A stretch of 64,000 bases of DNA, taken from Coriaria nepalensis (taxonomy: Eukaryota; Streptophyta; Magnoliopsida; Cucurbitales; Coriariaceae). The DNA is taken from positions 4,719,501-4,783,500 of the forward strand of contig CP114497.1 of NCBI GenBank assembly GCA_027186245.1. The letters are read 5' to 3'. The notes beneath the pieces are model-generated. The model was not told the origin of the DNA. It ran no database searches and saw nothing but the letters and a program-made list of their open reading frames with translations. Shown one piece after another: positions 22,931 through 35,319 of this stretch; the first letter of the stretch is position 1, and each line of letters starts with the position of its first letter. Both the position numbers and the translations under genes were made by a program.

Positions 22931-24650
22931 AACACATGAGCTAGAGAGCATTACTTGGAGAGAAGGAAAATATGATAGAGAAAAAACACTTTTTCTCTCC
23001 CCCTTTTTCATTTAGGTGACTTGGGTTAGGGAAGAGGGAGGAGGGATACCTCTTCCTAGTATAAACAAATGGATATTGAGCCTTTTTCCATGGGGCATAA
23101 ATATTATGTCCATTTATTAAACGTTTGGGAAAAAAATCGGGCCCAATAACTATTTTGATTTTTTGCGGATCTGTTTGATGTTTAACATTCCAAAGTATTT
23201 GTACAATTTTACCGGTAAAATTTGGATATAATTTGAGTCTTGGCCCAATAGCTTGGTTCAACCTATTAACTTTTTAATGGCCAACTGTATTTTCCCTTTA
23301 ACTAGAAAATAAATTAATCAACATTTAATAAACTTAATTAGTCAATTAAATATTTCTTAATTAATCATTTAATTTTTAATTAAATCAATATCACTTTTTT
23401 TTATGCTAGTAATGCGGTATGATAGAGACTTAACAAATTATAAACTAATTAATAATTTAATTATTAAATCAAGTTCTCCAAGAACAAGTCAAATTTCTCC
23501 AAACATGATTTCAACCGAAATCATTCGTATTTTTATTTGTGTGACCGAATTGATTCTACATTATGCCAACATGTGGACTCCATAACAGCTTGTGAGTTTT
23601 ATCCAATCTAATGATTGGATTGTTTACTCTTAAAACAATTTTTAGATAAATAGTTAACTCAATCATCTCCATGATCAATTAAGTTAAACCACCAAGCCTA
23701 TATTGGCCTCTAGCAAGGCACATAGGCTATCTCTGAAATGAGAAGTAGTTTGGAGCATACAAAAAAAACTTGTGATGAATATTATCGTACTATACTGATA
23801 TTTCATCTATGCCAAGGTTTCATTCAATCCTAGGGCAAGGTTTAATTGTTAAATCCTACTAGATTGACCATATTAATCATGTGAGTCCTTATGCAACTAG
23901 ACAATAGATTTATAAAAACTTTTTTCATACCATACTATTTCTTACCAAGATTTATTCATAGCATAAAGGTACATCACTCATGGGACTTTTCCTTTAATAT
24001 TGAGGTGATGAATCTTATCTTATCACTCTACATACTTCCCATACAAGAGCACATGCCAAAGGGTTCACTTTTAATAACTCTTAACTAGGGTCACATTGAG
24101 TGATATTAAAGCACGATATCTCTTACATCAGTATTGTGGTGATCTCAAGTTCGAGAATCACAAGTGTAGTAGCCACTTGGCAAGTCTCATTAATAGTCAA
24201 TATTATTACTATTGAACTTATCTAGTGATCCCTTTCAGATTAAGTCTCTACTGGTCACCTAAATGTCTATCCTGATATTTTTCAATATCGATGATTATGA
24301 GAATATTATTATTCTTAGGAAGATGATAGTGCATGTAATAGTTTTTCCAAATTATTATTCTCATCATGATAATCTTATTATTATAAACAGTTTACATTTT
24401 AGACATTAAGTTACTTGGATCTAACTGAGTTTTATCACTATCACGGTTCCAAATACATATCCTACATCTGAAAATCTATCAGGTATGCCATATAATTTAT
24501 ATGCATACAATATCATTTCTAATATAATGATAATTAACATGATAGACTAAAGGCTCATTTAAATATCAAGTATTTCGTTTGATTTATAACTTATAAAAAT
24601 TATAACTGATTCACATAAGTAAATGACTCGATCGGGCAAAACCCAATTGT
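22930..24650. repeat. LTR-like repeat, copy 1 of a diverged direct pair
   Basis: Long stretches match 31950-33440 in the same orientation. Examples are GAACAAGTCAAATTTCTCCAAA (here at about 23485, there at about 32560), GTACATCACTC/ACACATCACTC followed by GGGACTTTTCCT, and the end TCGGGCAAAACCCAATTG. Identity is moderate with many indels. The layout suggests two long LTRs or solo LTRs of one old family. No coding content. Confidence 0.65.
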
Positions 24651-25881
24651 CTTGACGGACATTATACTTTCAAAATCACCTTCAAGAATGCCATTCTTAA
24701 TACCCAAACATTTAGCCAAAGACATACCTTCAACAAAATCCAATGCCTACGAAGCTGCAATAGAAGAAGCATATACAAATTTCCCAGAAAAACCTTTAAC
24801 TAAACCCAAATGGTCACGAACAATAACCACCATACCGGCTAAACTCTCAACCGACTAGGCAACATCATAATTTAGTTTAAACCATCCACTCTCTGGAGGG
24901 CACCGAGAAGAAAAGGTACATATTTTTTTTCTTACTAGGTTTAGAAGAAAGATAAATTGAAATAAGTGACAAGATTTCTTTTATGCAGAAATTTATCTAT
25001 GAAAATAAATCATGACAATTCAGTGCAGATCCTTCAAAAAGGAAAATTCTCATCTATCCTTCCTAATCTGCTAACAATAAAAGATAACATAAGTACTCAC
25101 ATCCTTTGAATGGTTTTAACTTCCGGAGCATTTAGAGTTCCAAAAGCCATTTGTCAAAAGTTGAAAATGATTGTCTACAAATTTTAAAATCCAATGAGGA
25201 GCCAAACCAAATAGCATAACTTCAATCACACAAGAGAAGAGAATATGTTCAATCGATTGAGAGAAATGGCTTTAATTCAATGCTTCCATAGTTGCCACAA
25301 GGTTTCCAAGACACCATAACAAACTTTCCAACAAAAAGACCCGAGCTTAAGAATCTATATTAATTTCCGAACTTCATTACTTTGAATATGTGATGTTGAA
25401 GGTTTTTTATTGGTTGAAAAACTTTGGGATTGTTACTGTTTATTATAGCCTATAGCCATATTTCATTGTATAAGAACCCTCACTTCTTAGAGGCCACATT
25501 AGGGAGTCAATAACAGGAACTCTAGGAATAAGTATAGATAAAATGGTTGTTTTAATTTATGAAGGGAGAGAAACATCTAGGAGATCTAATTTCATTTACC
25601 CTCCACTTTATCAAGTAACTCATAAACATTAGACACACTTTCCTCTTCTCTAACCACAAAGTTAATGAGAGGTTGAAAACCGTTATAGGAACCCACCTGT
25701 TTGACCATAAATCAACACAATCGCCCTTCCAAAATTTTCAAACTAAATCTTTTGTGATAGCATCCCTACCAACAATAATACTAGCCCATGATTGAAAAAG
25801 CTTTTCCTCATTTTCTAATCCTCCCTAAGAGAGGAATAATGAAAATGAATACCTTAAGAATTTTTGCCCAAAGGAAATTAG
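24620..25881 (-). pseudogene. LINE (non-LTR retrotransposon) 3' coding fragment
   Basis: On the minus strand, from 25.88 kb downward, the frames read WASIIVGRDAITKDLV then FWKGDCVDLWSNRWVP, the region just after the reverse transcriptase in plant LINEs. Nearer 24860-24640 comes an RNase H-like segment with VVIVRDHLGLVKGFSGKF and GIKNGILEGDFESI. Stops and gaps break the frame. It is cut on the right at 25881 by a long LTR that starts TGTTGGAAAACGGG, and on the left it meets the LTR-like repeat. Confidence 0.75.
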
Positions 25882-26640
25882 TGTTGGAAAACGGGTTTAA
25901 AGTTTCGTAGCGGAAGCGATTATTGGTTCTAGTATATAACAAAAATTTTCTAAAAATTTTTAACAATCTTTTAGATATATATATATAAGGTAATCCTATA
26001 GATATGCGAAGAGATCATACCTTAGCCTACACAAATCATTCGAGGAGGCTCATACCACAATCTTTCAGATCGATCTTCAACACACTAGGACGGGGCAAGT
26101 AGAGATGACGAGTTTTCTCTTTTTTTTTTTTTTGTGAAAAAGCCTCTTTATTTTTCGTATCATGAAATAATTAGAACAAGATGTATTTAAATTAATTGAA
26201 TTGATGACTCAATTATAATATTAAATGATAAGATAATCATTAAATGATATATTTGATATGGTCAAATCTTTTTAAATCTGATTTAAAATAGAAACTTATT
26301 TATTTCAAATCATATCATTAATGAAATATTTGATTTAATCAAACTTTTTCAAATCTTATTTTAAATCAAACCATATCTTATTTGAATTTTAAATTAGTTT
26401 CTCAAACCAATTTAAGTTTAACTTACCTAATTTTAAATTAATATCTCATATCAATTTAATATTATATATAACATATTTAATTCAAAATCAAATATATTAT
26501 TATTTAATATATGAATTTCAAAATTCACCATTTAAAATACATCTTTTAATTAATTAATTAATTAACAATAATATCTCATAATTAGAAATTTTCCCCAAAA
26601 AATTATTTTCTTGCAAGTAAGTCCTTTTTCAAGTCAATCA
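25882..26640. repeat. long Copia-type LTR fragment
   Basis: Begins TGTTGGAAAACGGG and contains CGTAGCGGAAGCGATTATT, then TATATAACAAAAATTT and CAACACACTAGGACG. The same series of blocks occurs in order at 59274-60030, the 5' LTR of the Copia relic at 56.6-59.3 kb. After about 26640 the similarity is lost. It may be a solo LTR or a truncated one; it interrupts the LINE fragment on its left. Confidence 0.7.
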
Positions 26641-28800
26641 GATTTTGATCTCATGGGGTGTACGTCGTACTTTATGTCATTAATGAAAAGTCAGTTATTA
26701 TCTATCATATTTATTAATTTTGTTGGAATTAATATAATATGTTCTATAAATGCATATCATGATAAAGTTTAACATCTTGAGCTATGCACTTTAGAGATCA
26801 TGATAGAGATCATGCTAGTAGAGACTCGAGTCGCTAAAAGCTCTAAAAATACAAATGATTCGTTGTCGTAGATACTTGAGAATGGACGTCAATTGATTCG
26901 GATAGACAATCATGTAGTTCGTCAAGCAATTGTTAGGTTGGTTGGTCTCACAGCCAGTGGTGTTAATGGAACACCATGATGATTGTGTGGACGCTTAGCA
27001 GAGACTAAGGGTGTTTAATATGACACTTAGATAATTCTCAATTGTCATTGACACTAACTGTTAATACAAATTATCTAGTGATTATTTTATATGTGTTCCT
27101 CAGACTTGAGACACCATGGTTCTTTGAGTACAAGGTTTCATATTTTGATATCCTTTTAATTAGCCCTAGCCATAGGTGAATATAGGGTGAACTATTGAGC
27201 ATGAAGTGTTGTGCGAGAAGATTATGAGTGGTTAAAAGCGGTGTTTAGTAAAATGTCTTATTGATCATATACTTTATTGAACAATGAATATATGTGAAGT
27301 TGCATGGTATAAAAGGAGTTTCTATAAATCTATTGTCAATGTTCAGTAAAGATATCATGGTCTATATGCTTTTTCTATTAGGGTTTAAGGTATCATACCC
27401 TCGAATCAGGATTTTGGCGAGATGGAATGATTGTTATTGTAAGCATACTATAGTCACGATAGGTTCTTTCGGAAGATGGTGCTCTCATCTCTCTGGTCGT
27501 CTTGACATTTTATTAGAAGTCAATCTTGACTTGGAGGTTTAAATTTAATTAATCATGAGATGATTAAGTTAATTGTTTAATTTAAAAGATTATTTTAAAT
27601 TAAATGAATTTAATTTGGAATTAAATAATATCATAATGGTGTTTATGAAATCCTCCAATCGGCATGATGTAGAACCGAGTCGGTCACACATATAAGGTTC
27701 ATAGTAACTATAAAGTTTCATCAAAGAAAATGAAAAAATATACCAAAACCATTTTACGGGTCAAATGGTAATTTGACTTATAGTTTGACTATAAGGATAA
27801 AATGGTTATTATAAATTTGTTAAGTTAATGTCATGTAGCTTTACTAGCACAATTAAGTGTGACATTAATTTAATTAGAAATTAATAAGTTACTTATGAAC
27901 TTTTATTTAATTATAAGTGTCTTAAATGTTCGTATTAATAATCAGACATGAAGGGTTAATGGACTAGATTATTAATTCGATTTTATGGGCAAATATCCAT
28001 GGGTATGACCCATTAGGGTGGTTTCCCGTGATGTGGTCTTGACCTATATTTATGTTGCATAAAAGTACATCACTCATAAGACTCAATTTCTATTAATAAA
28101 GCTATAGATTCGATTTTGTCACCCTATAGACTGTACGTATTCGAACATATGTCCAAGTATTCCATTTTACAATTGTTGTACCTTCTATGTTGGAAATCTC
28201 ATAATTCCATCCCTTCAAACTTCTTTAGTAGATCGATGTGCATACCATTGACGACCAGTTTGAGAAACTCTTATTTTGGCATCGCCACATGGCACCGGTT
28301 CCTTAATTGCTTGAACCAGGATAGGAAAGCCTCACTCGAGTCACATGTTCATTGGGAGAATCAAGACAAATTGCCCATTATAACTTCTGGCTTAATATGG
28401 TAGAATTGGGTATTGAAATGGTGCTCCATATAATGCTAAGTCCTTATTGAATTCAGGGGCAGCCTAATATACTTATCAAAAGCCTACCTAGTTAAGGAGT
28501 TGGCAAACAGTTGGACTTGTGGCCTATTGTTCCAATGGCCTTGCCGCACTGAATGGGAAAGCATTCGTGTGTTCCCTCATTGATTGATTTGGATCATTTC
28601 CAAGAAACATAGTGAAATTTAGAACCTGGTATCCTCAAGGGAAGGGTTCCTCATCAATCTCCTTGGGATATGATTTATGGTACATGGGTCGAGGCGGCTA
28701 CCAAACAACGAGATTCTAGATGTCTTGTATAATATTATACAGTTGATCTTAGTCAACAATCGACTACACGAGAATGACCTCTCTTGGCAGCTGAGGGGCT
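26641..28800. other. unassigned repeat-like stretch
   Basis: AT-rich DNA with the style of LTR or leader sequence and no coding pattern that I can name. A short block at about 28045-28165 (GCATAAAAGTACATCACTCA onward) is a third, partial copy of the LTR-like family at 22.9 and 31.9 kb. The ORFs at 27294 and 28116 show no recognisable motif. Confidence 0.4.
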
Positions 28801-29099
28801 GCCATATGTGGTTAGCCTAGGATGCACATTTGCAGCTCACCAACCCTTGGTTTATCATTGGTGGTATGTTGAGGGTGTCAGGTTGCTCACTGTGCCTCGG
28901 CCTATCGTTGGGCCAATGCAGTAGGTGTGGGTTGGCCGCTCCTTTGATATCTCGGTTGGGTTTGAAAGTTGGGAGTAGCTTAATGGTCGGTTGATGTTCT
29001 TCAGTAGCCATTGGCGGGTCGACAACTTATGGTTGAACTAAACTGGCTGCCTATTAGTCGTTGGCTGATTTTTGACCATGCTGATGTCATCCTAGGTTG

Positions 29100-30680
29100 C
29101 TTTGATTATTCGCTTGGAAATTATGTTGGAACTCAGTGCAACTAATGTATTAATTTACGGTGATTCTCAACTTGTGAGTAGACAATTATCAGGAGACTAC
29201 AAATGTGTTAATCTCTGGTTGACCGGCTACTTTTCCATAGTCGTTCAATTATTGGATGAATTCAAAGAATGGGCATTGAATCATGTGTCTAGGTCATTCA
29301 ATGCAGAAGCCAATGGCATAACACAACTATCTTCCAGTTTGGGTATATTATAAGGATTTTCAAAGACAATGACCTTCTATTAGGAAAGTCACCCTTTCTA
29401 AATTCTATTCAGCTCGATTTTTTGATATTCAATCTCGAAGATCAATGAACAAGTGCCTGACAAACACCTCTCATATAGTATCTTCAAAATCAAAACAAAA
29501 TATTTCCTATCAAGACTTGCTGACTTGACCTTAACTGTACTATGATGGGGAAGGAGTTGTGTTAGCAAGGTCGTGACAATTTTGCTTCTCAAGTGCCTTG
29601 AATTTACCAAAAGTAGAGGGATCATAAGGGAATTACATCAGGTGATCATACAGTATGACTTTTATTGGCCGTCCATCTTAAGGAATTACATAAGGTATGT
29701 TAAAGAATATAGAAGCTGTCAGAAATATAGGGAATACAAAAACAACCGACATTGAACATCCAACAGATAATCAAACCCTTATCATTTTGAGGTTGGGAGA
29801 TTGATGTTATCATCTAAATTCATCTGATATTTAGCCAACATCACACACAGATTTTGGTCGTAGTAGATTATGTCACCAAGTGGGTGGAAGTTGTGCCACT
29901 AAAAAGATAGATTCAAATAGAGTTCAACGCGTTCTTGAAAGAAAAGATTATTTTAAGTTCAGTGTTCTAGAAACCATTATAATTGATAAAGCTACAGTCT
30001 TCACCGGATGATTGGTGGCCAAATTTACTAAAGAATATGGTTTTAGGTTGCTTACTATGACTCTATGTTACGCTCAGGCTATCACCAGACCAAGTCAACC
30101 AATAAGGTTCTAATTAATCTAATCAAGAAGATGATTTGGGAAAATTTAAGTTCGTGGTATGACCTTCTCATATCAATCTTGTGGGCTTGCAGGATGACAT
30201 AGATGACTGATAGATCTACTACCCTTTTTCTTTAGTATATGGTCATAATGCTATTTTGCCTATGGAAATACAACAAAATTCCTTAAGGATTTCCTATTAG
30301 AATGATTTGGCCCCTTCTGAGTATTCCGAATAGATGCACATTGACTTAGAAGATTTAGAAGGACAACGATTGCAAGCATTGGACACTTTAAGGGCTCATA
30401 AAAATAGAGTCGTAAGGGCTTAAAAATAAGGGGTGAAGATAAACTCATTTGTGGTTAAAGATGTTGTTTGGAAATTGCTTATATCGATCGAAAAGATAAG
30501 TATGCCAAAGGTCTACAGATAAGTATGCCAAAGGTCTACAGATAATTATCTCCTACTTGGGAAGGGTCATTTCATGTGCCTATTGATTGGAAACCCTCCA
30601 AAGGTGTGTTGCAGTATAAACCTATTAATGGTTTTTACCTCAAATATTATGTTCTAACTCTGTTTGAAAATACTTGAGGC
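29100..30680 (+). pseudogene. Tat-like Ty3/gypsy RNase H and integrase relic
   Basis: At 29102-29353 an RNase H-like segment reads VLIYGDSQLVSRQLSGDY, then a tail like HVSRSFNAEANGITQLSS. The integrase zinc-binding part follows at 29590-29755 (YDFYWPSILRNYIRYVKEY, SCQKY). Further down VVVDYVTKWVEVVPLK is the start of the catalytic core, and YGHNAILPMEIQQ near 30238 is the usual end of the core. Many stops. This arrangement with an extra RNase H before integrase is typical of the Tat/Athila side of gypsy. No LTR pair was assigned to it. Confidence 0.75.
30495..30540. repeat. 23-bp tandem repeat, two copies
   Basis: GATAAGTATGCCAAAGGTCT plus three bases occurs twice in direct succession at 30495 and 30518. 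It lies at the 3' end of the gypsy relic and breaks its frame. Confidence 0.85.
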
Positions 30681-30689
30681 AAAAGTCAG

Positions 30690-31940
30690 ATTGATACTTA
30701 AATCCTTATTTTTGTTTGTTGCATTTTGAGTTATAAGTATGAAAATGCGAAATTCAATAAACGCGAGCAAAAATAATGAGAAGTTCATACATACTAAGGA
30801 TATGGCCTAGTGGCCAATGCAATCAAAACATAATTTTTTTTAAAAGAATCGGCCCTTTGGCCGACTCAAAATCAAACCGAGTCATAAAATAAAAGTTATT
30901 ATAGGAAATAAAAAAGCCTATGGAAGCAGCAAAATCTAATAAAAGGAAGGCCCCAGATTGACTAAAAATCCTCTCCTAAGCATGTAACCATTCGGCATCC
31001 TAGATACTGGATATCCAGGTTGGAACCTGATTGGCCATTTGCATAACTGTCTAAGGTGAGGATGGTCCAGTCTCGTAAGCTTATGGAATTGGGCCTCACT
31101 GATCCTGAGTCTTTCAGCCTAATTAATCTGCTCTAACTCGGTATCATATTTTGCTTTGGTGGCCTTCTCGGGATAGATCCGCTCAACATAAGAAAATAGC
31201 TCAACTATAATAGCATCAAAGGCTATCTTTTGTCCCAAGCACGATGATCACTGGCAGAAGGCTTAGTTGCAAGAACAAGCTAGGTATGAAAGAGTTCTAA
31301 AAAATGCTCCTTCGTTTGGCCGAAAGGTCCTCCTGGGTTAGTGGTCCATCAATGTTAGTAAGTGCCTCAGTCCTGGTAGCCTCGACTACAACGTCAACCA
31401 ATTGCACTCTTATGTATGTCTGAACCCGACCAAAAGCAGCTGCATCATCAAAAGATGGGGAAGAATCCTTTAGACGAGCGAATGAGTTAGTAGTATATAG
31501 GTTGGTTGTCTTCTCGAGGACAACCAAAGCAAAATCCTCGATGTCCATGTCATCAAACACGGGAGTCAAAGGAGCGGCGGTCTCCTACATGAAAAGAAAG
31601 TCATAAGTTTGAAAGATTTTAAGCTTTAAAAGGGTACTTATTAAGAAACTTATTATAGGTCGTTGAATCTTTGCTTACCTAGAGCGGAATGCAGTTTTCA
31701 AAAAAGGACTTTCGGGTATCTATTTACAAACTTCTACCACCAAGATCATTGAGTTATGCATTTGAATAACTTTTCTTCTAGGAATAAACTCAATTTCACA
31801 TCTAATCCAAGAACCAATTAGATAAAGAAGAGGGAAATAGTAGAGAATTGTATCGAGCCCTTAACTTCCTCAAGTCGGTTGAATGCCATAACCACCATCC
31901 ATATTTCCATTCAAGCTGCCACCGCTACCGAAAACTACCA
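30690..31940. other. unassigned stretch, one 90-codon minus ORF
   Basis: The minus-strand ORF 31569-31297 starts MTPVFDDMDIEDFAL and is acidic. It resembles the N-terminal region of proteins carried by some gypsy-like elements in tone only. No domain is visible. The rest shows no coding signal. Confidence 0.3.
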
Positions 31941-33440
31941 GAATACCTTTCCAATTCCAAGAGACTTTACCCGTTCTCTATTCTTGATCAACATATGATG
32001 TAAAAGGAATGGATGCAAAAGGAAAAAGATGAGAGAAAAGAGATTTGTATCTCTCTCACAAAAGGCTTGGGCAACTAGGGTTATAAGGAAGAGGGGAACC
32101 TTTTCCTTATATAGGCCTTGAGTTTCTAGTCTATTTTCCATCGGCCCAAAGTCTAGTTCATTTAATGAATACTCAGAAAATAAAATTAGGCTCATTATGT
32201 CTAACATATTTCAGATTATTCCAACAACTCAATTTTTTATATAACATAATCCAAATTATTCGTTCAATTTTATATGGTAAAATTCAGACACAATTTAAGC
32301 CTTAGCCCAATATCCCCTGTTTGGCCTATTAACTCTTCAATGACCAAACAAGTTTTCCCTTTGACATGGAAAAAATTATTTGAATTTTAATTTATTAAAT
32401 CTCCATTTACTAAACTTATTTAGTCAATTTAATATTTTTCTAATTGATTATTTAATTTCAAGTTAAATATAAATCATATTTTGGGTATACTAGTAGCGCT
32501 GATATGATATATGCTTAACAAATTAACAAATTAATGATTTAACTCTTTAATCAAGCTCTCTAAGAACAAGTCAAATTTCTCCAAATAAGATTTCAATTGA
32601 AACCCTTTGTCCTCATGTGTGTGATCGATCGAACATGTTCTAAATTTCACTGGTAGGTGAGCCCCACAAAAAATGTGAATTTTATCCAATATAAAGATTG
32701 GACTTAACTCATAAAATTTTTTTTGAGTTAAATAGTTAAGTCGATTATTTTGATCAATTAATTTAAACCACCAAGCCTAAGTTGGCCTCTATTAAGGCAT
32801 GTAGACTACCCATGAAATGAGAAATAGTTTGGAACCTTCAAAAGAACCTGTGGTGACTATTAACCTACCAGATTGATCTTTCCATTTATGTTATAGTCCA
32901 TATCAGTCTTAAGACATAGTCTAACTGTTAAGCCCTACTAGATTGATTATATGAATCATGTGAGTTCTTATCCAACTTAGACATTGGATGTACATAAACT
33001 CTTTATATACTATACTATCTTGCGTAAGAATTTCTACGTTGCATTAAGACACATCACTCCTAGGACTTTTCCTCTAGTATAAAGGTGATGGATCTCATCA
33101 TATCACCCTATAGAATATATGTACAAGAACACATTCTCAATTGTTTACCTTTTTAGTGACCCTTAAATAGGATCATCTTTAGTGATATCAAAACATGATA
33201 TCTTATACGTCAGTATTGTGATGATCTCAAGGCTGAGTATCACAGATACAATAGCCACTTGACAATAGCTATTGGTTATGTCATACAAACAACATGTATA
33301 TAATGTCATTTCCAACATAATGACAATCAATATGATAGACTAAATGCTCATTTAGTAGATACTTATACAGATCTAGGCTGATTCACATAAGTAAATGACC
33401 TTATCGGGTCAAACCCGATTGGCTTGACGAGCATTATAAT
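31940..33440. repeat. LTR-like repeat, copy 2 of the diverged direct pair
   Basis: It matches 22.93-24.65 kb block by block in the same orientation and ends with TCGGGTCAAACCCGATTGG. A TATA-like CTTATATAGGCC lies near 32105, as TATAAACAAATGG does in copy 1. The next element, a gypsy LTR, starts about 20 bp later at 33461. Confidence 0.65.
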
Positions 33441-33460
33441 TTCACTTACCTCTATGATCA

Positions 33461-33706
33461 TGTCAACCCCCATCATGGCTTAATGATCGACTAAGACCGA
33501 TTAACAATTGTCATACCCTTTTAGCTACTTTCTATAGTCAGACAATTGTACCATAAATATTAGAAGGGAAATATCTACGTTGTTATCCAAGTTAAGGTTT
33601 TGTTGGGTAAAAGCTCACATCATACTCCCATGTTGTAGATACTAAAGGTTAACAACCATCCTAATCTTCATGATGGGCTTGTGATGAGGTGTGGTGTAGG
33701 CGAAGC
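33461..33706 (+). repeat. gypsy left LTR (tentative end)
   Basis: The start is set by the match to the right copy and by the TG. The end is placed before a primer-site-like TGGTATCAATG at 33707. Similarity to the right copy covers only the first 120 bp or so because the right copy is truncated. Confidence 0.55.
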
Positions 33707-33867
33707 TGGTATCAATGTAATGTCCTGCTTCCTCACACTACATCACCGTACTAACTCAGCAAGTTCAACTAAGTATCTTTAGTCATTTCAAGCAATGACT
33801 TTGGCTGGTTGAACACTACATAACAGATAAGGACGACTAGTTTTATCTAATACAGTGTTAATTCTTC

Positions 33868-33893
33868 AAGTAAGAGTTCGTGTACTCTTACTT
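33868..33893. other. perfect 10-bp hairpin in gypsy leader
   Basis: AAGTAAGAGT at 33868-33877 is followed by a 6-base loop and its exact reverse complement ACTCTTACTT at 33884-33893. It lies between the LTR and gag of the gypsy element. Whether it has any role in the element RNA is unknown. Confidence 0.6.
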
Positions 33894-34059
33894 TGATTTG
33901 TCAGGGAGTTTCTTATACTCTATGAATTGAATTCATAATTATGTTATGCTTTATTGAATGCATTATTGTGTACGTGTTAAAGTATAGGGTAGAGCTTGAA
34001 ATTAATGAGTTGATACAAGTATCTCCTTCCAAATGTCAGGACCAATGGCTACAGGATGT

Positions 34060-35150
34060 CTAAAAGAAATAAGAATATAAGGACTAGAGCTACCTGAGCT
34101 AGTCTAATACTAGATGAATAGAATAGAGAACATAAATTAGCAACATTAATTGCTAATCTACAACCTTCTCCAATAGGTGGCTCAATGACAACAAAATGAA
34201 AGAATTATCTCTATAAGAGGGGATGTACCAGAGGCACGTAACGGAATTGTATTGCCTCTAAGACCAACTCATATTGACTTAGAGATATAAGAGATCCACC
34301 AAGAACCTCTTTACAAATGTTTTCACTGTATGAAACCTGCTAAGTTGTTTAAGCATCCATTACTAGAAGAGGAGCGGTTGTACTCAATTCAGACCCTCTT
34401 AAATTTTATAAACTAAGTGAAATGGAGAAGGTTTTGTGAGTAACCTATATGTTTAACAAGGATGCCCGTTACTGGTGAGATACGATGAAAATTATACGTA
34501 ATGTTGTGAAGATGATGTGGGAAGATTTCACCATAGAATTCAATAAGAAGTATTTTAATAGGGATGATAGAGCAGCTTATCATATGGAATTTATTAATCT
34601 AAAATAGGGAACCCAACCGGTAACAGAGGAAGCACAACGATTTGATTAGTTAGCATGACTATGACCTTTCTTAGTACCTACTAAGGAAGGCGGGTAAGAA
34701 GGATGATGAAGATGTTTTGCCTTGAGTTGGCGTTTGTCATTGATGGCGGTGAGAATCCCCCAGCTACAGTCACTGAGTGTGTTGGAAGAGCCCTTCGTGC
34801 AAAATATCGCTTAGCTTGGGCCAAAGAAGAGCAAAATAAGGTGTTTGAACCACAAAAAAATCACAAGGGGCACTTTAAGCAAGGAAATGAGTATTTTTGA
34901 ATGGGTTAAGGATCGGGGACAAACCAAACAACGTATTGGGGAAGCCAAATAACAAGAGGAAGGGAAACTTAAGCAAATACCCCCATCAAAGAGGGAAAAC
35001 AACCAAGATAAGTAGTGGCAAGTTCTCAACATGGGAAAGTATCGAATGGCACACCCGGGTGAATGTAGATTAGGCGCCAATGCTTACATTATTTATGGTA
35101 ATGAAGGACACTATGCTCATGATTTCTATAATAAGCCAAGTCAAGAGAAT
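34060..35150 (+). pseudogene. gypsy gag region
   Basis: Broken frames give the usual retrotransposon gag pattern: KDARYW near 34460, then MMWEDFTIEFNKKYFNRD (34510-34570) and an RNA-binding region rich in lysine and glutamine. The zinc knuckle near 35085-35135 reads YIIYGNEGHYAHDF, so the first cysteines and the last one are lost while the GHYAHD core remains. Confidence 0.8.
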
Positions 35151-35319
35151 AAGCACAACCCTCCAAAAGTGTCAGGACCGCGACTGAATATGATGCAACC
35201 TCGAATTGAAGCTTCAATGATAAGCCAGGGTAGATTTAAAGCTATAAAGATGAATGCTAAGATTTTCATGTTTTCAAAAAATGATGTGGAAGCCAGAACA
35301 TTAGGCATGGTGACAGGTT

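Noticed and set aside
28116..28403. 95-codon + ORF as a gene
   Set aside because: No known motif. It starts inside a fragment of the LTR-like repeat family.
31297..31569. 90-codon acidic minus ORF as a host gene
   Set aside because: It lies between retroelement relics with no exon partners or promoter signals; kept only as an unassigned ORF.
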